Source: Fimbriimonadaceae bacterium
GTDB taxonomy: Bacteria > Armatimonadota > Fimbriimonadia > Fimbriimonadales > Fimbriimonadaceae
NCBI GenBank assembly: GCA_019694835.1
Contig: JAIBBE010000267.1
Coordinates: forward strand, 1-18,131
Direction: 5' to 3'
Length of the DNA: 18,131 nucleotides
Positions 15,319-18,131 of this stretch are shown one piece after another. Position 1 is the first letter of the stretch, and every line of letters begins with the position of its first letter. Position numbers and translations under genes: made by a program. The notes under the pieces were generated by a model that did no database searches, was not told where the DNA came from, and worked only from the letters and a program-made list of their open reading frames with translations.

Positions 15319-15738
15319 GTGGACGACAAACGGTGCCCCCGCTGCGGTGAAGCACTTCCTCCGCCACCTGCATCCCCGCGTCCGGGACGCCCCCCGACGT
15401 GGTGCTCCCAGCGCTGCCGGCGGGCCGCGTACGAGGAACGCCGCGCAGCTGCCAATGGCGCCATCGCGGTACGGACCGAAATCGTCGAGAAGCCTGTCGA
15501 GCGGATTGTCGAACGCGTCCGCATCGAGAAGCAGGTCGAGGTTCGGACCAGGTACCTCACGGCGGCCGAGGCCGCTCAGGTTGTCCTGGGCTCGCCCCGG
15601 GCGTGCGCGACCGTGCTGGAGGCTCTTGCCGAAGAGACCTTCGCAGACGGCGGCGCGCGGTACTGGACGTATGGATATGCCCGCCGGGCGGCCGCGAGAT
15701 TCGTGGCAGCGATGGAGGCAGTGCAGCGGCCTTACTGA
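15319..15738 (+). CDS. Small zinc-ribbon protein of an actinobacterial mobile element
   Basis: A 139-aa protein starting at GTG 15319. The N-terminus has two cysteine pairs, CPRC (6-9) and WCSQRCRRAAYEERR (C29, C33), separated by a proline-rich turn, forming a probable zinc ribbon of the kind common in actinobacterial integrative elements. A charged V/E/R/I repeat (EIVEKPVERIVERVRIEKQ) follows, then a small alpha domain (YLTAAEAAQVVLGSPRACATVLEAL) that looks like a helical binding module. No catalytic motif is visible. It precedes the Rep-like, xis and int genes in the same direction and is probably part of element maintenance. A longer overlapping frame at 15254-15766 lacks these patterns and is a shadow. 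Confidence 0.6.
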   Translation: MDDKRCPRCGEALPPPPASPRPGRPPTWCSQRCRRAAYEERRAAANGAIAVRTEIVEKPVERIVERVRIEKQVEVRTRYLTAAEAAQVVLGSPRACATVLEALAEETFADGGARYWTYGYARRAAARFVAAMEAVQRPY

Positions 15739-15750
15739 GGCGCGCGCTCC

Positions 15751-15792
15751 ATCTCACAAGAGTTGAGATTCTCTCGATTCTTCACCTTGTGA
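15751..15792. other. Inverted repeats upstream of the Rep-like gene
   Basis: TCACAAG (15754-15760) pairs with CTTGTGA (15786-15792), and ATCTCA (15751-15756) with TGAGAT (15764-15769). They lie in the 186-bp gap after the zinc-ribbon gene and could be an operator or a weak terminator. No T-run follows. Confidence 0.3.
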
Positions 15793-15924
15793 CCGCTCAC
15801 CCATTGCCGCCCGACGGTGGCCGTAAGAAGTGCGGCTCCGTCTTACGTTTGCTTTAGCGCTTCGCAAAGCCGGCCCCCCCGCCGACATCTTGCGAGGCCT
15901 GAGCCAAGGGAGGACATCGGAAAG

Positions 15925-16335
15925 GTGAACACGAAAGCCGTTGCCTGGGCGGCGAATCAAGACATCGGGTCGCCCGTAGCCAAGCTGGTGCTACTGCAAC
16001 TTGCCCTGCAGGTTGACGGCAGCTTCGCTTGTCTGCTGTCGGTGCGAAAGCTGGCCCAGGCGTCGTCGAGCGGCCAAAGCACCGTGCGAAGGGCGCTCAA
16101 CGCCCTGGAGCGTGGCGGGTTCATCAGCCGCGACTACCAGTTCGACGAATCGGGAAGCCAGCGGTCAAGCAGGTATCTGCTCAACCACCCTGCCGTGCAA
16201 CATCATCCGGCAACCAGTAAGGGTGGGGACCCCACCGATCTGGTACTCCCGCTCGATCTGGGAGTGATACCCACGGGATTGCGTGGGGCGCCCCGATCAG
16301 ATCGACACCCCCGGATCCCGAAGCGGGATGGGTGA
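15925..16335 (+). CDS. Winged-helix (Rep-N-like) DNA-binding protein, short form
   Basis: A 136-aa protein whose first 95 residues match the helix-turn-helix domain found at the N-terminus of phage and plasmid replication proteins and of small regulators in actinobacterial elements: VAWAANQDIGSPVAKLVLLQ, LSVRKLAQASSSGQSTVRRA, LNALERGGFISRDYQFD. The open frame extends upstream to 15817, but GTG 15925 is preferred because AGGGAGG lies about 11 bases before it and the homologous pattern starts there. The last 40 residues are proline- and arginine-rich and unstructured. Full Rep relatives are longer and carry a second domain; none follows here, so it is either a regulator of xis/int or a truncated replication protein. 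It ends 46 bp before the excisionase start. Confidence 0.7.
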   Translation: MNTKAVAWAANQDIGSPVAKLVLLQLALQVDGSFACLLSVRKLAQASSSGQSTVRRALNALERGGFISRDYQFDESGSQRSSRYLLNHPAVQHHPATSKGGDPTDLVLPLDLGVIPTGLRGAPRSDRHPRIPKRDG

Positions 16336-16381
16336 TTCGAACGCAAGCACGAGAAACATCACTACCAAGAGAGGCAATCTA

Positions 16382-16558
16382 ATGTTCGATCCCAGTAAGG
16401 ACCGAGTGTCCATCACGGTCCAGGAAGCAGCGATTAGCACCGGGCTGAAGCCCCACGCCGTCTACCGGCTCGTCAAGAGCGGTGAAATTGAATCCAGGCG
16501 CCTGGGCGGCCGGATACTGATTCTGTTCGAGCCGTTCAAAAAGAAGTTCGGGTTATGA
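16382..16558 (+). CDS. xis: Excisionase (recombination directionality factor), helix-turn-helix
   Basis: A 58-aa protein starting at ATG 16382 with GAGAGG 7 bases upstream. It has the excisionase/MerR-like winged-helix pattern: SITVQEAAISTGLKPHAVYR, then LVKSGEIESRRLGGRILI. Such proteins bend attachment-site DNA and steer the integrase to excision. The longer open frame back to 16283 has no supporting start signal. Its TGA overlaps the integrase ATG by 4 bp, so Xis and Int are coupled, which ties the level of the directionality factor to that of the recombinase. Confidence 0.82.
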   Translation: MFDPSKDRVSITVQEAAISTGLKPHAVYRLVKSGEIESRRLGGRILILFEPFKKKFGL

Positions 16559-17898
16559 ACGGCTCAGTCAAGAAGCGCGGCAAGACTTGGTACTACAAGT
16601 TCCGTAACCCGCAGATCAACCCCGCCACTGGCAAGCACTCCTGGATCACCAAGGGTGGCTTTCGCACCAAGGCAGAAGCCGCCGATGCCCAGCGGGCGGC
16701 GATCGAGGAGGCCCAGCAGGGCAAGTACGTCAACCCGTCGGACAGGACTGTCGCCGAGTTCATCGCTGAATGGCTGGAGTTCAAAAAGCTGAACGCCAGC
16801 GCCACGACGGTCCAGGGCTACACCGACGAAATGAACCTCTACGTGCTTCCTCGCGTCGGCGGCGTGAAGCTCCAGAAGCTCGACGAATCGCGGATTCTGC
16901 AGCTCTACGTCGACCTGCGCAAGGAAGGCCGGGTCCGTCGCGACAACAACCGCCCGATGTACGAGTTCTGGGCGGCGGGGGTCGCCGCCGGCGAGCCGCC
17001 GACCCCGCGCGCGGTCTCCGAGGCGTGCGGCACCACGATCCACGCCGCGCGCTCGGCGGTACGCCGATATCAACGGGGAAACGTTCCGGCGCCGAAACCG
17101 CCCGGCCTGGATTCCAAGACCCTGCGCAACATTCACGCCGCGCTGCGCGCGGCGCTCGAGGATGCGGTGGCGCTGAAGTACATCCCGCACAACCCCGCTG
17201 CGGCCATCAAACCGCCACGGCTGGAACGCAAGCAGCGGGCGGTATGGACGCCCGCGCAGACGCAGGCGTTCCTGCGCGCCGTCCCTGGCGACCGGCTCAA
17301 GGCCCTCTTCTTGCTTGAGCTGACCACCGGCATCCGCCGGGGGCATCTCTGTGGGCTCACGTGGAGCAACGTCGACCTCCACCGCGGAACGATCACCCTG
17401 GCCGACAGTCGGATCGTCCTGCACGGCCGAGCGAGCGACAAACGCGGCGGCAAGACGGCCAACGCCGACAAGACCATTGCCATCGACACCCGGACCATCG
17501 CCGCGCTCCAGCGCTGGCGGGCGGAGCAGAACGAGATCCGTGTATTGCGCGGCCCGGATTACGAAGGTGGGGACCTTGTCTTCACGACCGAGTTCGGCCG
17601 GCCGCTGCATCCGCAGAACCTGGTCGATCTGATCGAGCGCTACGCCGCCGAGGCGGGAGTCCCGCGGATCACGTTCCACGACTTGCGGCACACCTACGCC
17701 ACCGCCGCCCTGGAGGGCGGCGTCGCGATGAAGGTGGTCAGCGAGCGGATCGGGCATTCCAATGTCAGCTTCACTATGCAGACGTATGCCCACGTGAGAT
17801 CTGACGCCGACCACGAGGCCGCCCAGCAGGCCGCCGACTTCTTGCTCGGGGACGCTCGGGAGGAGACCGGCGATGTCCCGCCGTCCGAGCTCCCGTGA
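16555..17898 (+). CDS. int: Tyrosine site-specific integrase
   Basis: A 447-aa phage-type tyrosine recombinase. Order: N-terminal arm-binding domain (about 1-60, KRGKTWYYKFRNP), core-binding domain (65-205) and catalytic domain (about 228-430). Catalytic residues are R261 (TTGIRRG), K300 or K306 in the beta-hairpin, H375 and R378 (HDLRHT), H401 (GHSN) and nucleophile Y411 (QTYAHV). All are present, so the enzyme should be active. Residues about 124-183 are an extra segment inside the core-binding domain with a helix-turn-helix-like stretch (TPRAVSEACGTTIHAARSAV). It is coupled to xis by ATGA, and its stop lies 83 bp before the right repeat. The target is the tRNA(fMet) gene next to it. Confidence 0.93.
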   Translation: MNGSVKKRGKTWYYKFRNPQINPATGKHSWITKGGFRTKAEAADAQRAAIEEAQQGKYVNPSDRTVAEFIAEWLEFKKLNASATTVQGYTDEMNLYVLPRVGGVKLQKLDESRILQLYVDLRKEGRVRRDNNRPMYEFWAAGVAAGEPPTPRAVSEACGTTIHAARSAVRRYQRGNVPAPKPPGLDSKTLRNIHAALRAALEDAVALKYIPHNPAAAIKPPRLERKQRAVWTPAQTQAFLRAVPGDRLKALFLLELTTGIRRGHLCGLTWSNVDLHRGTITLADSRIVLHGRASDKRGGKTANADKTIAIDTRTIAALQRWRAEQNEIRVLRGPDYEGGDLVFTTEFGRPLHPQNLVDLIERYAAEAGVPRITFHDLRHTYATAALEGGVAMKVVSERIGHSNVSFTMQTYAHVRSDADHEAAQQAADFLLGDAREETGDVPPSELP

Positions 17899-17937
17899 CC
17901 AAGCCCCGGCAGATCATGTGACCAAAAGTGTGACCAA
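17895..17937 (+). repeat. Right-arm GTGACCAA triplet, candidate integrase arm sites
   Basis: GTGACCAA occurs at 17895-17902 (overlapping the int stop codon), 17918-17925 and 17930-17937. The last two are 12 bp apart, exactly the spacing of the left-arm pair at 568 and 580, and all five share orientation. They lie between int and the core repeat, where arm-type sites are expected. Confidence 0.5.
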
Positions 17938-17945
17938 ATGACACG

Positions 17946-17981
17946 AAAACGGCCCCCGGAGAGTTCTCCGAGGGCCGTTTT
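17946..17981. terminator. Bidirectional terminator between int and the tRNA
   Basis: AAAACGGCCC and GGGCCGTTTT with inner CGGAG/CTCCG form a 16-position stem with one mismatch and a 4-base loop, flanked by A and T runs so that it can work in both directions. It ends int transcription and also the reconstituted tRNA. It belongs to the element and replaces the chromosome's own hairpin at 366-402. Confidence 0.8.
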
Positions 17982-18029
17982 ACCTGGTAGCGGGGACAGG
18001 ATTTGAACCTGCGACCTCTGGGTTATGAG
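17981..18029 (-). repeat. Right attachment site within the intact tRNA(fMet)
   Basis: Partner of 402-450 (47 of 49 identical). It covers the anticodon loop through the CCA end and a few bases beyond. Identity to the left copy stops exactly at the first base of the anticodon loop, so strand exchange probably occurs in the anticodon-loop region. The element supplies this 3' part and so restores the gene. Confidence 0.87.
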
Positions 18030-18061
18030 CCCAGCGAGCTACCGAGCTGCTCCACCCCGCG
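17985..18061 (-). tRNA. Initiator tRNA-fMet (CAT anticodon), intact, CCA encoded
   Basis: A 77-nt gene read on the minus strand from C at 18061 to the encoded CCA at 17985-17987. The anticodon CAT is at 18025-18027. Initiator features are the unpaired first position (C1 opposite U72) and the three G:C pairs GGG/CCC at the base of the anticodon stem. The 5' part is chromosomal and the 3' part comes from the integrated element, so function is retained despite insertion. Confidence 0.93.
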
Positions 18062-18073
18062 ATGGTGAACCCA

Positions 18074-18102
18074 AGGTTACCGAAACCAGCTGATGCGGCC
18101 AA
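18074..18102 (-). promoter_or_regulatory. Possible promoter of tRNA-fMet
   Basis: On the minus strand, TTGGCC (18102-18097) and TAACCT (18079-18074) are 17 bases apart, and the -10 box ends 12 bases before the mature tRNA. The -35 lies within the palindrome GCGGCC-aaatc-GGCCGC. Both boxes are imperfect. Confidence 0.45.
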
Positions 18103-18131
18103 ATCGGCCGCAAACGACCGCCCTGCCAGGG

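Larger units (their letters stand above)
402..18029. mobile_element. 17,579-bp integrative element (defence island) in the initiator tRNA gene
   Basis: Direct repeats of the tRNA 3' part bound the region. A tyrosine integrase and excisionase gene pair lies just inside the right end, next to the intact tRNA, which is the standard arrangement for tRNA-targeting integrases. The distance between equivalent repeat bases is 17,579 bp. Cargo is DrmA/DrmB with partners, a methyltransferase-vsr-HNH module and an XRE/zincin-HicA pair. No relaxase, FtsK/Tra translocase or complete replication initiator is visible, so it resembles a reduced actinobacterial integrative element or satellite and not a self-transmissible one. 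By eye the cargo is less GC-rich than the integrase module, suggesting separate origins. Confidence 0.88.

Noticed and set aside
14834..15373. Minus-strand ORFs opposite the 237-aa gene
   Set aside because: They are arginine/serine-rich shadow translations without a ribosome site; the plus-strand gene has a strong GGGAGG and a plausible Cys/His cluster.
16564..17814. Long 416-codon minus-strand ORF opposite the integrase
   Set aside because: It is a GC-driven shadow of a gene with all catalytic integrase motifs on the plus strand.
402..18029. Self-transmissible actinobacterial conjugative element (pSAM2 type)
   Set aside because: Int, Xis and a short Rep-like protein fit, but there is no FtsK-like Tra translocase, Spd protein or full Rep.
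1..18131. CRISPR array or insertion sequence
   Set aside because: No regularly spaced repeats beyond the short att and arm repeats, and no transposase motifs, were seen.

Overview
The window looks like a piece of a high-GC actinobacterial chromosome, most likely Mycobacteriaceae or a near relative. The signs are GTG starts, GC-rich codons, the style of the initiator tRNA, and a chromosomal flank ending in the tail of a large AAA-type/LuxR-like regulator. Nearly all of it is one 17,579-bp integrative element inserted in the initiator tRNA(fMet) gene. Its ends are imperfect 49-bp direct repeats at 402-450 and 17981-18029. The intact tRNA lies at the right end beside the integrase. The left repeat is the displaced 3' part of the original gene, still followed by its old terminator hairpin.

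Left to right: (1) chromosomal flank 1-401; (2) non-coding left arm 451-645 with paired GTGACCAA boxes; (3) a leftward, translationally coupled five-gene cluster, 10283 to 646: a 321-aa unknown, a 505-aa unknown, a NERD nuclease-SF1 helicase fusion, DrmA (SF2 helicase) and DrmB (DUF1998); (4) a restriction-modification-like module: leftward vsr, rightward C5-cytosine methyltransferase, leftward HNH endonuclease; (5) an XRE regulator and a putative HExxH metalloprotease fused to a HicA-like domain, leftward, upstream of the HNH gene; (6) a rightward maintenance module: a 237-aa Cys/His protein, a zinc-ribbon protein, a short Rep-like winged-helix protein, excisionase and tyrosine integrase.

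The main reading is a mobile defence island. DrmA, DrmB and a 5mC methyltransferase are hallmarks of class 2 DISARM anti-phage systems. Here the usual phospholipase-D-type DrmC is not visible, and a NERD-helicase and two uncharacterised proteins sit in the same operon, so this may be a variant or undescribed DISARM relative. A near-perfect actinobacterial LexA (SOS) box overlaps the predicted start site of the methyltransferase, in the region divergent from vsr and the defence operon. This suggests that DNA damage or phage attack tunes the module. The zincin-HicA fusion with its XRE partner looks like a second, unusual toxin/regulator unit.

There is no conjugation gene, full replication initiator, CRISPR array or insertion sequence in the window. 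Mobility therefore seems to rest on Int and Xis, perhaps with help in trans. All family assignments come from reading motifs; no database search was run.
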